64,000 nucleotides of DNA from Pseudomonas denitrificans (nom. rej.) (lineage in GTDB: Bacteria > Pseudomonadota > Gammaproteobacteria > Pseudomonadales > Pseudomonadaceae): assembly GCF_008807415.1 (NCBI RefSeq), contig NZ_CP043626.1, positions 3,968,001 to 4,032,000 of the forward strand, in the 5' to 3' direction. The position numbers and the translations under genes were made by a program. Shown here in pieces: positions 51,712 to 61,497 of the stretch; the stretch's first letter is position 1; every line of letters starts with the position of its first letter. The notes under the pieces are model-generated. The model searched no databases. It saw only the letters and a program-made list of their open reading frames with translations, and was not told the origin of the DNA.

Positions 51712-52514
51712 GCTCATCTCTCCATGGGGTAAGCGATGGCCGGCAGTATACCGGCGGGCAGCGCGGTCAGATAGCGCTTGGCCATTGGACGCGGAACCCG
51801 TTCTCAGGGTTCCCTGGCCGCGCGTCGATAGGCCGCCTTGACCCACCTGCAGGCAAGACGCACCGGGAGGGAGCACAAATGGTCAATCAAGGGGTAGACA
51901 CTAGGAAAAAAGTCTAAGGTGCAGAGCTTTTTTTTGTGTTTCGCCGTTATAATCGCCCCCCGATTATAAGGACGCCTCCTGGTCGGGCCCCGCACGATGC
52001 CGACACACCGTGTCTCGCCTCTGCCACCCCTCAAAGAGAGTCGCCACTCGCCTCGGTCACTGGCCGTCGCGCTTTGTACGTTCGTTGCGCAGAACTTGGC
52101 AAGGATGCAGCCGCCCCCTCCGCACGGAGACCGGACCGGCCCGCGACGACGATCCCCTTTGAGCTTCACGCCTCCAAAAGAGCGTGATCGAAGGTTTTTC
52201 ACTACTTCACGAGAGTGTGGCGAGCAATGAAGAGTTTTGCGTTGGTAGCACCATTGACGTCTGACCCCGCAGCACTGAATCGCTTTTTCGGCACCGGAAG
52301 CCGCGCATAAGCGCCACTTTCGGATGCACTTGCGGATGAATTCGTCTGTCCGTGGATTGCCGAGAAGGTGCGCATTTCCCCTCCTCCGATCCCGGCCCGA
52401 GACATTCCGCGAAAGGTCCTTTGCGACCTGAGAAGAATTCGGACATGCGGCTTTCGCGCAACGAGCGCAAGGCCCCTGTCACAACTGGCTGCTGATAGTT
52501 TTGGAGACGCGTTA
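51712..52514. other. 803-bp leader/intergenic region before mqo
   Basis: A long region between the YajG-like gene and mqo. At 51947-51969 a perfect 9-bp inverted repeat (TTATAATCG/CGATTATAA, loop CCCCC) includes a TATAAT -10 on both strands. A 27-codon ORF on the plus strand at 52227-52310 (MKSFALVAPLTSDPAALNRF...) has no strong ribosome site and could be a leader peptide. The mqo frame is open from 52368, but the real start is 52515. I see no other gene. Confidence 0.5.
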
Positions 52515-54008
52515 ATGGCGCAGAACGAAATCGAATCGATGGACGTGCTGCTGGTCGGCGCCGGCATCATGAGCGCAACCCTGGCTGTCCTGCTCAAGGA
52601 AGTCGATCCGGGCGTCAAGCTCGAGATCGTCGAACTGCAGGAATCCGGAGCCATCGAGAGTTCCAACCCGTGGAACAACGCCGGTACCGGTCACGCCGGC
52701 CTCTGCGAGCTGAACTACACCCCGCAGGCGGCTGACGGCTCGATCGACATCAAGAAGGCGGTGAACATCAACGCCCAGTTCGAGGTGTCCAAGCAGTTCT
52801 GGGCCTACCTGACCGGGAAGGACGCCTTCGGCGCACCGCGCAACTTCATCAACCCCGTTCCGCACATGAGCTTCGTGCGTGGCAAGGACATTCCGTTCCT
52901 GAAGAAGCGCCATGAGATGCTTGCCCAGCACCATGCCTTCTCCTCGATGGAATACACCGAGGACCGCGCCAAGATCGCCGACTGGGCCCCGCTGACCATT
53001 CCCGGCCGCCCGGCCGACGAGCAGGTCGCGATGACCCGCGTGGAAAGCGGCACCGACGTCAACTTCGGCGCCCTGACCAACCAGCTGCTGAGCTACCTCT
53101 CCAGCCGCGAAGGCAGCGAAGTCCGCTACTTCCAGAAGGTCGTGGGTCTCGAGCGCTCCGGCGACGGCTGGCTGGTGGACATCAAGAACACCCAGACCGG
53201 CGATGCCCGCAAGGTCAAGGCGAAGTTCGTCTTCCTCGGCGCCGGCGGCGGCGCGCTGCCGCTGCTGCAGATGTCCGGCATCCCGGAAAGCAAAGGCTTC
53301 GGCGGCTTCCCGGTGAGCGGCCAGTGGCTGCGTTGTGACAACCCGGAAGTGGTCAAGCACCACCAGGCCAAGGTCTACAGCCAGGCTGAAGTGGGCGCCC
53401 CGCCGATGTCCGTGCCGCACCTGGACACCCGCGTGGTCGAGGGCAAGACCTCCCTGCTGTTCGGCCCGTACGCCGGCTTCTCCACCAAGTTCCTGCGCCA
53501 CGGTTCGTTCCTCGACCTGCCGCTCTCGGTGCGCACCAGCAACCTGCTGCCGATGCTCGCCGTGGCCCGCGACAACATGGACCTCACCCGCTACCTGGTG
53601 AAGGAAGTCATGCAGTCCATGGACCAGCGTATCGAAGCCCTGCGCAAGTTCTACCCGGAACTGAACCCGGCCGACTGGCGCCTCGAAACCGCTGGCCAGC
53701 GCGTGCAGATCATCAAGAAGGACCCGAAGAAAGGCGGCATCCTGCAGTTCGGCACCGAACTGGTAGCGGCCCAGGACGGCAGCATCGCCGCCCTCCTCGG
53801 CGCCTCGCCGGGTGCTTCGGTCACCGTCTCAATCATGCTGGGCCTGCTGGAGCGCTGCTTCCCCGAGCGCTACAAGTCGGCCGAGTGGACCGCGAAGCTC
53901 AAGGAGATCTTCCCGGCCCGCGAGAAGCAGCTGGAAACCGACGCCGCGGTGTACCGCGAAGTCAACCAGATGACCGCCGACCGTCTGCAGATCGTCGCCG
54001 CGTCCTGA
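52515..54008 (+). CDS. mqo: Malate:quinone oxidoreductase
   Basis: A 497-residue FAD-dependent membrane-peripheral enzyme that oxidises malate to oxaloacetate and passes electrons to quinone. The N-terminal dinucleotide-binding motif is [19 protein letters not shown], and family segments [33 protein letters not shown] and [16 protein letters not shown] are present. The ATG at 52515 has GGAG eight bases before it. By memory equals PA4640 (mqoB). A terminator follows. Confidence 0.95.
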   Translation: MAQNEIESMDVLLVGAGIMSATLAVLLKEVDPGVKLEIVELQESGAIESSNPWNNAGTGHAGLCELNYTPQAADGSIDIKKAVNINAQFEVSKQFWAYLTGKDAFGAPRNFINPVPHMSFVRGKDIPFLKKRHEMLAQHHAFSSMEYTEDRAKIADWAPLTIPGRPADEQVAMTRVESGTDVNFGALTNQLLSYLSSREGSEVRYFQKVVGLERSGDGWLVDIKNTQTGDARKVKAKFVFLGAGGGALPLLQMSGIPESKGFGGFPVSGQWLRCDNPEVVKHHQAKVYSQAEVGAPPMSVPHLDTRVVEGKTSLLFGPYAGFSTKFLRHGSFLDLPLSVRTSNLLPMLAVARDNMDLTRYLVKEVMQSMDQRIEALRKFYPELNPADWRLETAGQRVQIIKKDPKKGGILQFGTELVAAQDGSIAALLGASPGASVTVSIMLGLLERCFPERYKSAEWTAKLKEIFPAREKQLETDAAVYREVNQMTADRLQIVAAS

Positions 54009-54022
54009 GTGCCGCACTCATG

Positions 54023-54050
54023 AAAAAGCCCGCCATCCGGCGGGCTTTTT
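54023..54050. terminator. Bidirectional terminator
   Basis: GCCCGCC/GGCGGGC stem with an ATCC-like loop, A5 and T5 on either side, between mqo and the convergent VOC gene. Confidence 0.9.
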
Positions 54051-54071
54051 CGTATCCGTGGTCAGCGCGGT

Positions 54072-54473
54072 TCAGTGGCAGCTGACCATCCAGCCGACGC
54101 CGAACCGGTCGGTGAGCATGCCGAAGCGCTGCGCCCAGAAGGTCTTCTCCAGCGGCATCTCCACCCGCCCCTCCTCCGCCAGGGCGGCGAATGCCTGCTC
54201 CGCCGCCACCACGCTGCGCAGCGTCAGGTGCAGGGAAAAGCCATTGAAAGCCGCGTTGTGCTCGCCGCGACCATCGGACAGGAAGACTTCCGTCTCGCCG
54301 ATCTGCAGGCTGGCGTGCATCACCTTGTCCAGCCAGCCATCGGGCACCGACGACGGTCCCGGCGCCTCCTCGAAGCGCATCAGGCCTCCGAGCTGGGCGC
54401 CCACCGCGCGTTGGTAGAAGGCAATGGCCTCATCGGCGCGACCATGGAAAAACAGATAGGGCTGTACTTGCAC
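54072..54473 (-). CDS. VOC family (PhnB-like glyoxalase fold) protein
   Basis: A 133-residue protein of the PhnB/YjdN group of the VOC superfamily: VQPYLFFHGRADEAIAFYQRAVGA at the N-terminus and RFGMLTDRFGVGWMV at the C-terminus. Function is not established for this group; canonical metal ligands are poorly conserved in PhnB-like proteins. Confidence 0.87.
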   Translation of the reverse strand: MQVQPYLFFHGRADEAIAFYQRAVGAQLGGLMRFEEAPGPSSVPDGWLDKVMHASLQIGETEVFLSDGRGEHNAAFNGFSLHLTLRSVVAAEQAFAALAEEGRVEMPLEKTFWAQRFGMLTDRFGVGWMVSCH

Positions 54474-54553
54474 GGCTTCGTCCTCGCCTTGTCGTTATCG
54501 TTCTGAGGGAAAGTCTAGGCGGGGATTCGCGGAGATGTCCGGCGAGTCTGTTC

Positions 54554-54635
54554 GTAGGATGGGTGGAGCGCAGCGATACCCGTGCGGTCCGCAGCTCGGA
54601 AGTGATGGGTATCGCTACGCTCCACGCCATCCTAC
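54554..54635. repeat. 82-bp palindromic repeat, GGATGGGTGGAGCG type, copy 2
   Basis: GTAGGATGGGTGGAGCG and AGCGATACCC on the left are inverted on the right (GGGTATCGCT, GCTCCACGCCATCCTAC) with few mismatches. It is the better-preserved of the two copies (other at 22976-23057). A terminator follows 28 nt later. Confidence 0.85.
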
Positions 54636-54663
54636 TTCGAGTTTTCCTGCTGAACTCGCGCAT

Positions 54664-54690
54664 AAAAAAGCCCGCACAGGGCGGGCTTTT
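54664..54690 (-). terminator. Terminator of the PA4642-family gene
   Basis: GCCCGC/GCGGGC stem with A6 on the plus strand, directly downstream of the PA4642-family stop at 54707. Confidence 0.85.
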
Positions 54691-54706
54691 CAGCGGTTCG
54701 CAGCGA

Positions 54707-54994
54707 TCAGCCGCGAGCAGCCTTGATCACTTCGATGTAGGGCTCGGCCTGTCGCTGGTCCTGGATCAGGGCGATGAAGTCCTGGCCCTGGGCATCCTTG
54801 GCGGACAGGTCGTAGCCGGCTTCGACGAAGAAGCCGACGAAGCGCTCGAAGTCGTCGATGCGCAGGCCGCGGTAGGCCTTGACCAGCTTGTGCAGGGACG
54901 CCGGGGTGTCGTCGGCCGGTTCCACGTCGAGGAACAGCTTGATGGCGTCGTCGTTGATCTCTTCGCCAATCACCTGCTTCTTGTCTTTACGCAT
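54707..54994 (-). CDS. PA4642 family protein
   Basis: A 95-residue acidic protein matching the Pseudomonas PA4642 family by its whole pattern (MRKDKKQVIGEEINDDAIKL then YRGLRIDDFERFVGFFVEAG). Function unknown; probably helical and cytosolic. It is transcribed toward its own terminator. Confidence 0.85.
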   Translation of the reverse strand: MRKDKKQVIGEEINDDAIKLFLDVEPADDTPASLHKLVKAYRGLRIDDFERFVGFFVEAGYDLSAKDAQGQDFIALIQDQRQAEPYIEVIKAARG

Positions 54995-55092
54995 CGCTCG
55001 CTTCTCTCTACGGCTGTCTCGGGGATCGCGGCCGGCAACGGCTCAGGCCGGGCACCACGGGTCGGGCAGTTTAACCCTGCGCCGGGCGCGGC

Positions 55093-55587
55093 TCAACGCG
55101 CGCGAATGGCGCCGGTGTGCAGGTCGGCCCAGATATGGCCGTTGCCGTAGGTGAGGAACTGCACGTAGACGGTGCCGTTGCGCAGCAGGTCGAGCAGCTG
55201 TGGATAAGCCGCCTGCGGGTAATACAGGCTGAGCACGCGGGTCTTCTCGTCGTAGACGGGCTTCTTCAGGCTCTTGCCCTCGGCGTCGAAGCTGATGACC
55301 ACCTGGCTGATCTGCGCCCCCTTGTTCAGCGGCTTGCCCTTCAGGCGCAGCAGCGACGGCGTGGTGATCGGGATCGGCTGCTGGTTGGACTGGCGCTGGT
55401 TGCCCAGCACCACGCTGTATTCGGTGACCTGCAGCAGTTGCTGCTGCTCCGGCTCGCCCTGGCGCAGGCTGGCGTCGTCCGGGGGCAGGAACTGGCTGTG
55501 CATCGGCGCGGCAACGGTCATCCCCGCAAAGCCAAGCGGAAGGCAGAACAACAGCGCCAGCACGGCGCCCGACATGCGAACGGACAT
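55093..55587 (-). CDS. Exported protein of unknown function
   Basis: A 164-residue protein with a signal peptide (VRMSGAVLALLFCLPLGFAG, cleavage near AAP at about residue 28). The mature part is beta-rich (YSVVLGNQRQSNQQPIPI, VISFDAEGKSLKKPVYD). I do not recognise a family. Three start codons in a row (55593, 55590, 55587) are possible; the last has GGAGG at five bases. It is on the minus strand upstream of the PA4642-family gene. Confidence 0.75.
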   Translation of the reverse strand: MSVRMSGAVLALLFCLPLGFAGMTVAAPMHSQFLPPDDASLRQGEPEQQQLLQVTEYSVVLGNQRQSNQQPIPITTPSLLRLKGKPLNKGAQISQVVISFDAEGKSLKKPVYDEKTRVLSLYYPQAAYPQLLDLLRNGTVYVQFLTYGNGHIWADLHTGAIRAR

Positions 55588-55723
55588 CATCACCTCCGCG
55601 GGACAGGGCCGAGCACTCTAGCATGCGCCCGAAGCGCCACGACAGGCGCACATGGCAAGCCTGTCGATACATTGATAGCCTTCGAAGTCAGGCATATCTC
55701 ACATCGACACAGGCCCATCCTCG

Positions 55724-56641
55724 ATGCTGCACAACGTCTCCGACCTCGACCTGCGCCTGCTGCGCATCTTCGCCTGCGTGGTGCGCTGCGGCGGGTTCTC
55801 CGCCGCGCAGGGCGAACTGGGCATGGGCCAGTCGACCATCAGCACGCACATCGCCAGCCTGGAGACGCGCCTGGGCTATCGCCTGTGCGAACGCGGCAAG
55901 AGCGGCTTCCGCCTGACCGAGAAAGGCGAGCGGGTACTGGACTATGCGCAGAGCCTGTTCGCCGCGCTGGGCGACTTCCGCGATCAGGTGCAGTCCCTCG
56001 CCGGACGCCTGGTCGGCGAGCTGCACCTGGGCCTGGCCGACAACATCGCCACCCTGCCCGAGGCACGCATCCACCAGACGCTGGCGCGCTTCAACCGCCG
56101 CGATCAGGACGTGCGCCTGCATTTCCTCATCGAATCCTCCAGCGAACTGGAGCGTCTGGTGCTCAACGGCCGCCTGCATCTGGCCATCGCCTGCTTCAGC
56201 CGGCGCCTGCCGAACCTGCGCTACGAGCCGCTGTACCACGAGCGGGTAGCCGTGTTCTGCGGGCGCGAGCATCCGTTGTTCGACAAGTCAGTGAAGGACG
56301 CCGCAGAGCTGGAAAGCTGCGACTGGATCCAGCACGGCTATGCGGTGGCCGACGTGCAGTTGCCCGCCGATCCGCAACGCAGCACGGCCTTCGCTCAGCA
56401 CATGGAGGCGGTACTCCACGCCGTACGCGCCGGCACGCATCTGGGCTACCTGCCCACGCACTACGCCGAGCGCTGGGTGGAACAGGGCGAGATGCGCGCG
56501 CTACTGCCAGACAGCCTCGGCTACGGCATCACCCACAGCCTGGTGGTGCGCGACGAGCCGGGGCACAACGAAGCGCTCCAGGCGCTGGTCGAGGACCTGC
56601 GCCTGGAGCACGGGGTGACGCCGATCAGCGCGGCGCAGTGA
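55724..56641 (+). CDS. LysR family transcriptional regulator
   Basis: A 305-residue LTTR with the N-terminal HTH at residues 10-60 (IFACVVRCGGFSAAQGELGMG, STISTHIASLETRLG) and an effector domain. It is divergent from the exported protein gene and converges with an aldehyde dehydrogenase gene, overlapping it by 17 nt at the 3' ends. The convergent layout makes control of that neighbour possible but not shown. Confidence 0.9.
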   Translation: MLHNVSDLDLRLLRIFACVVRCGGFSAAQGELGMGQSTISTHIASLETRLGYRLCERGKSGFRLTEKGERVLDYAQSLFAALGDFRDQVQSLAGRLVGELHLGLADNIATLPEARIHQTLARFNRRDQDVRLHFLIESSSELERLVLNGRLHLAIACFSRRLPNLRYEPLYHERVAVFCGREHPLFDKSVKDAAELESCDWIQHGYAVADVQLPADPQRSTAFAQHMEAVLHAVRAGTHLGYLPTHYAERWVEQGEMRALLPDSLGYGITHSLVVRDEPGHNEALQALVEDLRLEHGVTPISAAQ

Positions 56642-58049
56642 TGTGCTTGATGTCGAAGAACGCCGACAGGCCCCACGGCCCCAGCTCGCGGCCGATGCCA
56701 CTGCGCTTGCCGCCGCCCCAGGAGGTCTGCGGGAACACCACTTGCGGCGAGTTCAGCCAGACGTTGCCAGCCTCCAGGTGCTCGGCGACGCGCTGGGCGC
56801 GTTCGAGGTCGGCGCTGCACACGGTGGCAGCCAGGGCGAAGTCGCTGTCGTTGGCCTGAGCCAGGGCATCCGCTTCATCAGCGAAGGTGCGCACGCACAG
56901 CACCGGGCCGAAGATTTCCTCGCGCCACAGGCGGCTGTCCGCCGGCACGTCGGTGTACACGGTCGGCTGGATGAACCAGCCCTCGGCCGCTTCGCCGCCA
57001 GTCAGGCAGGCCAGGCCTTCATCGCGGGCCACGGCGAAGTAGTCGAGCACCTTGCGGTACTGCGCTTCGCTGGTCATCGGGCCCATGTCGGTCTCGCCCT
57101 GCAGCGAATCACCGACGCGCAGGCCTTCCACCGCAACCTTCAGCTTCGCCAGCAGCGGCTCGGCAATGGACTCCTGCAGCAGCAGGCGCGAGGTGGCGGA
57201 GCACATCTGCCCGGCGTTCCAGTAGACGCCGGCGATGATCCACTGCACGGCCTCGTCCAGGTCGCAGTCCTCGAACACCAGGATCGGCGACTTGCCGCCC
57301 AGCTCCAGGCCCACCGGCAGGGTGCGCGCGGCAGCGGCTTCCATGACCTTGCGGCCGACGACGTTGCTGCCGGTGAAGGACAGCTTGGCGATGCCCGGAT
57401 GGCTGCACAGCGCGGCGCCGGCATCGGCCAGGCCCGGCACCAGGTTCAGCACGCCGGCCGGCAGGCCGATGGCGTCGGCGATCTCGCCCAGCACCAGCTC
57501 GATCAGCGGGGTGATCTCCGAGGGTTTGAGCACCACGGTGCAGCCTGCCGCCAGGGCCGGTGCAACTTTCCAGGCGCTGGTCACCAGCGGGAAGTTCCAC
57601 GGCACGATCAGGCCGACCACGCCGATGGGCTCGAAGCGGGTCTGCGAGCGGTAGCCGGCGTCCGGCAGGGCCACTTCGGCGTTCTGCCGGGCGTCCAGCT
57701 GCTCGGCCAGTTCGGCGTAGTAGCCGAAGGTGGCGATGGCGTCGCCGATATCGATTTCCGCTTCCAGGCGCGGCTTGCCGCTGGCCTGCATCTGCAGGGC
57801 GATCAGCGCTTCACTGCGCGCTTCGAGCTGTTCGGCGAAGGCGCGCAGGTAGCCGGCACGCTGGGCGGCGCTGGTCAGTTTCCAGTCGGCGAAGGCACGC
57901 TTGGCGGCAGCGACGGCGCGCTCCACGTCGGCTACGCCAGCGCAAGCGACTTCCGGCAGCGCTTCACGGGTGGCAGGAGCGGTCGGGCGCAGGACGGCGC
58001 CGCTGTCGGCGGGCTGCCATTGACCATCGATATAAAGAAGACGGGACAT
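56625..58049 (-). CDS. Aldehyde dehydrogenase (betaine-aldehyde-like)
   Basis: A 474-residue NAD(P)-dependent dehydrogenase. The cofactor fold includes PWNFPLVTSAWKVAPALAAG, FTGSNVVGRKVMEAAA, the catalytic Glu region LELGGKSPILVFEDCD, and the nucleophile Cys in NAGQMCSATSR (near residue 280). It oxidises an aldehyde to its acid. GAGG lies six bases before the ATG at 58049; the open frame extends upstream without a start. Specificity not fixed by sequence. Confidence 0.9.
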   Translation of the reverse strand: MSRLLYIDGQWQPADSGAVLRPTAPATREALPEVACAGVADVERAVAAAKRAFADWKLTSAAQRAGYLRAFAEQLEARSEALIALQMQASGKPRLEAEIDIGDAIATFGYYAELAEQLDARQNAEVALPDAGYRSQTRFEPIGVVGLIVPWNFPLVTSAWKVAPALAAGCTVVLKPSEITPLIELVLGEIADAIGLPAGVLNLVPGLADAGAALCSHPGIAKLSFTGSNVVGRKVMEAAAARTLPVGLELGGKSPILVFEDCDLDEAVQWIIAGVYWNAGQMCSATSRLLLQESIAEPLLAKLKVAVEGLRVGDSLQGETDMGPMTSEAQYRKVLDYFAVARDEGLACLTGGEAAEGWFIQPTVYTDVPADSRLWREEIFGPVLCVRTFADEADALAQANDSDFALAATVCSADLERAQRVAEHLEAGNVWLNSPQVVFPQTSWGGGKRSGIGRELGPWGLSAFFDIKHITAPR

Positions 58050-58200
58050 GCGAACCTCGGACGGTTGTCTGGTGAGGGCCGCAGGATAGGCGGGGCATTC
58101 ATCGACAAAAATGCGAGTCAGCCCATGCTTGCATCGACAGAATTTGATGTGTAGCAGCGGGCCATGCCCGCGAATCGCGCCCGTCGGGCGCGCTCTCGAA

Positions 58201-58677
58201 TCAGGCCGGGAACTGCGAACGCATCCAGTCCAGGTACTCGGCAGCGCCCGCCTCACCCTCGCGCGGCGCCCATTGCCCGCGTTCGTCCTCGCCCAGCGGC
58301 ACGAAGGGACCGGCCTTGGCTTCGAACATGATGCTGTCCGGCTCCAGCGCGACGATGGCATGGAAGGTGCCCGGCGGCAGGTCCGCACCGACGCACTCGC
58401 CCCCCGCGCGCAGCACGCGGGTGGTCAGCAGTTCGCCGCTATCAGAGAAGATCAGCAGGCCCAGCGCGCCTTTCACGACCAGCAGGCTCTCGGCCTTGTC
58501 CGGGTGACGGTGGCAATGCGGCGGGATGTAGCTGTCGGGCTGCAGCGCATTGAGCAGGCGATGGCAGGGCTCGGTCTGCTCGTGGAAGTTGTGGTTCTGC
58601 CGGCGCCGGGGGCTGGCGGCGGCACGGGCCGCGACCTCGTCGAACAGCGCACTGTCGAGAAAACGCAGCCCGCTCAT
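58201..58677 (-). CDS. WbuC family cupin metalloprotein
   Basis: A 158-residue cupin. The metal ligands are HCHRHPDKAESLLVVKG (His pair and Glu) and the later His in GTFHAIVALEPDS. WbuC proteins occur next to LPS or carbohydrate genes, but here it sits beside hpt. By memory equals PA4644. Function unknown. Confidence 0.87.
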   Translation of the reverse strand: MSGLRFLDSALFDEVAARAAASPRRRQNHNFHEQTEPCHRLLNALQPDSYIPPHCHRHPDKAESLLVVKGALGLLIFSDSGELLTTRVLRAGGECVGADLPPGTFHAIVALEPDSIMFEAKAGPFVPLGEDERGQWAPREGEAGAAEYLDWMRSQFPA

Positions 58678-58679
58678 CT

Positions 58680-59237
58680 TCAGAGACCTTTGACGGCGAA
58701 GATGCCGGCGGCGTTACGCCAGTAGCCCTTGTAGTCCATGCCGTAACCGAAGATGTAGCGGTCGATGCAGGACAGCCCCACGTAGTCGGCCTTCAGGTCC
58801 GGGCGGGCCTTGCGGTCGTGGTCCTTGTCGATCAGCACGGCGGTGTGCACGCGCTTGGCGCCGGCATGCTTGCAGAAGTCCATGATCGCCGAAAGGGTGT
58901 GCCCTTCGTCGAGGATGTCGTCGATGATCAGCACTTCGCGGTCGATGAAGGAGATTTCCGGCTTGGCCTTCCAGAACAGCTCGCCACCGGTGGTCTCGTT
59001 GCGGTAACGGGTCGCATGCAGGTAGGAGGCTTCCAGCGGGAAATTCAGCAGCGGGAGCAGCTTGCCGGAGAAGATCAGGCCACCGTTCATCACGCAGAAC
59101 ACCACCGGGTTGGTGTCGGCCAGCGAGCCGTTGATGGCCTCGGCCACACGGGCGATGGCGGCCTCTACCTCGGCGTTGGTGTACAGGCAGTCGGCTTCGG
59201 CCATGACTTGGCGGATGTGCGCGAGATCGACGGACAT
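58680..59237 (-). CDS. hpt: Hypoxanthine-guanine phosphoribosyltransferase
   Basis: A 185-residue purine-salvage enzyme that makes IMP/GMP from hypoxanthine/guanine and PRPP. The PRPP-binding motif is [20 protein letters not shown] (near residue 100). Length fits Hpt-type enzymes. It is 2 nt from the WbuC gene on the same strand and divergent from upp, giving a purine/pyrimidine salvage cluster. Confidence 0.93.
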   Translation of the reverse strand: MSVDLAHIRQVMAEADCLYTNAEVEAAIARVAEAINGSLADTNPVVFCVMNGGLIFSGKLLPLLNFPLEASYLHATRYRNETTGGELFWKAKPEISFIDREVLIIDDILDEGHTLSAIMDFCKHAGAKRVHTAVLIDKDHDRKARPDLKADYVGLSCIDRYIFGYGMDYKGYWRNAAGIFAVKGL

Positions 59238-59392
59238 GGGGGTTCTCCCGTGAAAAAGTGCGCAAAGGTACCTATCGGCGTGCCACGGAGCAAGGGTCAG
59301 CGGACGAATGTCGCCGACAATCGTGGCCCAAGGTAGCTAGGATGCATTACGCTACCGCAATTTTTTTGCCAGCCCGTCCGGAGAACCCGTCC

Positions 59393-60031
59393 ATGCCCGT
59401 CCTCGAGATCCGCCATCCCCTGATCCGCCACAAGATCGGACTGATGCGCCGTCACGATATCAGTACCAAGAATTTCCGCGAGCTGGCCCAGGAAGTGGGC
59501 GCCCTGCTGACCTACGAGGCGACCAAGGACCTGCCGCTGGAAAACTACGAGATCGAAGGCTGGGCCGGCCCGGTACAGGTCGAGAAAATCGCCGGCAAGA
59601 AGATCACCGTGGTGCCGATCCTGCGCGCCGGCATCGGCATGCTCGACGGCGTGCTCAGCCTGATTCCGGGTGCCAAGGTCAGCGCCGTGGGCGTGGCGCG
59701 CAACGAGGAAACCCTCGAAGCGCACACCTACCTGGAAAAGCTCGCGCCGGACATCGCTGAGCGCCGCTCGCTGATCATCGACCCGATGCTGGCCACCGGC
59801 GGCTCGATGGTCGCCACCATCGACCTGCTCAAGAAAGCCGGCAGCAAGGACATCCGCGCCATGGTGCTGGTGGCCGCTCCCGAAGGGATCAAGGCAGTCA
59901 ACGATGCGCATCCGGACGTGCTCATCCTGACCGCTTCCATCGACCAGTGCCTGAACGAGAACGGATACATCATGCCGGGCCTGGGCGACGCCGGTGACAA
60001 GATCTTCGGCACCAAGCAGAAGGAAACCTGA
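59393..60031 (+). CDS. upp: Uracil phosphoribosyltransferase
   Basis: A 212-residue pyrimidine-salvage enzyme converting uracil plus PRPP to [25 protein letters not shown] is the PRPP loop, and the C-terminal [12 protein letters not shown] binds uracil. The start at 59393 gives [20 protein letters not shown]; a longer frame runs into the promoter region. The next gene starts four bases after the stop. Confidence 0.96.
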   Translation: MPVLEIRHPLIRHKIGLMRRHDISTKNFRELAQEVGALLTYEATKDLPLENYEIEGWAGPVQVEKIAGKKITVVPILRAGIGMLDGVLSLIPGAKVSAVGVARNEETLEAHTYLEKLAPDIAERRSLIIDPMLATGGSMVATIDLLKKAGSKDIRAMVLVAAPEGIKAVNDAHPDVLILTASIDQCLNENGYIMPGLGDAGDKIFGTKQKET

Positions 60032-60034
60032 TAG

Positions 60035-61336
60035 ATGGCCGATGAATTCAACGAACCGCTGTGGCGCCAGATCATCTCTGGCGCACAGATGCTCTTCGTG
60101 GCCTTCGGCGCGCTGGTGCTGATGCCGCTGATCACCGGCCTGGACCCGAACGTCGCGCTGTTCACTGCCGGCTTCGGCACCCTGATGTTCCAGATCGTCA
60201 CCGGCCGCCAGGTGCCGGTGTTCCTGGCCTCGAGCTTCGCCTTCATCACCCCGATCATCCTCGCCAAGGGCCAGTTCGGCCTGGCGGCGACCATGGGCGG
60301 CGTGGTGGCGGCGGGCTTCGTCTACACCTTCCTGGGCCTGGCGGTGAAGGTCAAGGGCACTGGCTTCATCGACCGCCTGCTGCCGCCGGTGGTCATCGGC
60401 CCGGTGATCATCTCCATCGGCCTGGCCATGGCTCCCATCGCCGCCAACATGGCGATGGGCAAGGCCGGAGACGGCACCGAGCTGATCCCCTACAAGACCG
60501 CCATGTTCATCTCCATGCCGGCGCTGCTGACCACCCTGATCGTCGCCGTGTTCGGCAAGGGCATGCTGCGCCTGGTACCGATCATCGCCGGCGTGCTGGT
60601 GGGCTATGGCCTGTCCTTCGCCTTCGGCGTGGTCGACGTGGCGAAGATCGTCGCTGCGCCCTGGCTGGAGCTGCCGAAGTTCACTGCGCCGGAATTCAAC
60701 TGGCAGGCCATCCTGTTCATCGTTCCGGTGGCGCTGGCCCCGGCCATCGAGCACATCGGCGGCGTCATCGCGGTGGGCGGCGTGACCGGCAAGAACTACC
60801 TGAAGACCCCGGGCCTGCACCGCACCCTGCTGGGCGACGGCATCGCCACCTCCGCTGCCGGCCTGTTCGGCGGCCCGCCGAACACCACCTATGCCGAAGT
60901 CACCGGCGCGGTGATGCTGACCAAGAACTACAACCCGAAGATCATGACCTGGGCGGCGGTGTTCGCCATCAGCCTGGCCTTCGTCGGCAAGTTCGGCGCC
61001 ATCCTGCAGAGCATCCCGGTCCCGGTGATGGGCGGCATCCTCTGCCTGCTGTTCGGCACCATCGCCTCGGTGGGCATGAACACCCTGATCCGCCACAAGG
61101 TGGACCTGTCCCAGGCGCGCAACCTGTGCATCGTCTCGGTCACCCTGGTGTTCGGCATCGGCGGCGTGCTGATCGGCACCGGCACCGGCCCGGACGACTT
61201 CGGCCTGAAGGGCATCGCCCTGTGCGCGATCGTCGCCATTTTGCTCAACCTGATCCTGCCCGGCGAAGAAGGCTGGGAGAACAAGGCGCTGGAACAAGGC
61301 GCCGGCGACTCCTCCGCTGACAAGCCCGCCGAGTGA
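60035..61336 (+). CDS. uraA: Uracil permease
   Basis: A 433-residue NCS2/UraA-type symporter with about 14 hydrophobic segments. The FGGPPNTTYAEVTGA motif near residue 275 is the substrate-binding helix-9 signature. It imports uracil with protons. AAGGA precedes the ATG. Co-transcribed with upp (3 nt apart). A GC-rich hairpin without U-run follows (61342-61365). Confidence 0.93.
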   Translation: MADEFNEPLWRQIISGAQMLFVAFGALVLMPLITGLDPNVALFTAGFGTLMFQIVTGRQVPVFLASSFAFITPIILAKGQFGLAATMGGVVAAGFVYTFLGLAVKVKGTGFIDRLLPPVVIGPVIISIGLAMAPIAANMAMGKAGDGTELIPYKTAMFISMPALLTTLIVAVFGKGMLRLVPIIAGVLVGYGLSFAFGVVDVAKIVAAPWLELPKFTAPEFNWQAILFIVPVALAPAIEHIGGVIAVGGVTGKNYLKTPGLHRTLLGDGIATSAAGLFGGPPNTTYAEVTGAVMLTKNYNPKIMTWAAVFAISLAFVGKFGAILQSIPVPVMGGILCLLFGTIASVGMNTLIRHKVDLSQARNLCIVSVTLVFGIGGVLIGTGTGPDDFGLKGIALCAIVAILLNLILPGEEGWENKALEQGAGDSSADKPAE

Positions 61337-61497
61337 GGCAGCGGCGCCGCCGGAAGGCGGCGCCGAAGCCCACGTAAAGTTGGGCGAACGCCACATGCCG
61401 AACACGGTCCATTCAGCATGACAGTTCGATTCCGACAGGAGGCACTGCCCATCCGCTTCGCCTCGCTCGTCCCGTTTTCCCCGTCGCAGGTGCGCCC

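Noticed and set aside
51936..52230. Two short plus-strand frames before mqo read as genes
   Set aside because: Low-quality composition and no ribosome site; the region looks like leader DNA.
59297..61405. Minus-strand frame of about 700 codons opposite upp-uraA
   Set aside because: Shadow of the upp and uraA genes, with repetitive His/Gly/Asp composition.
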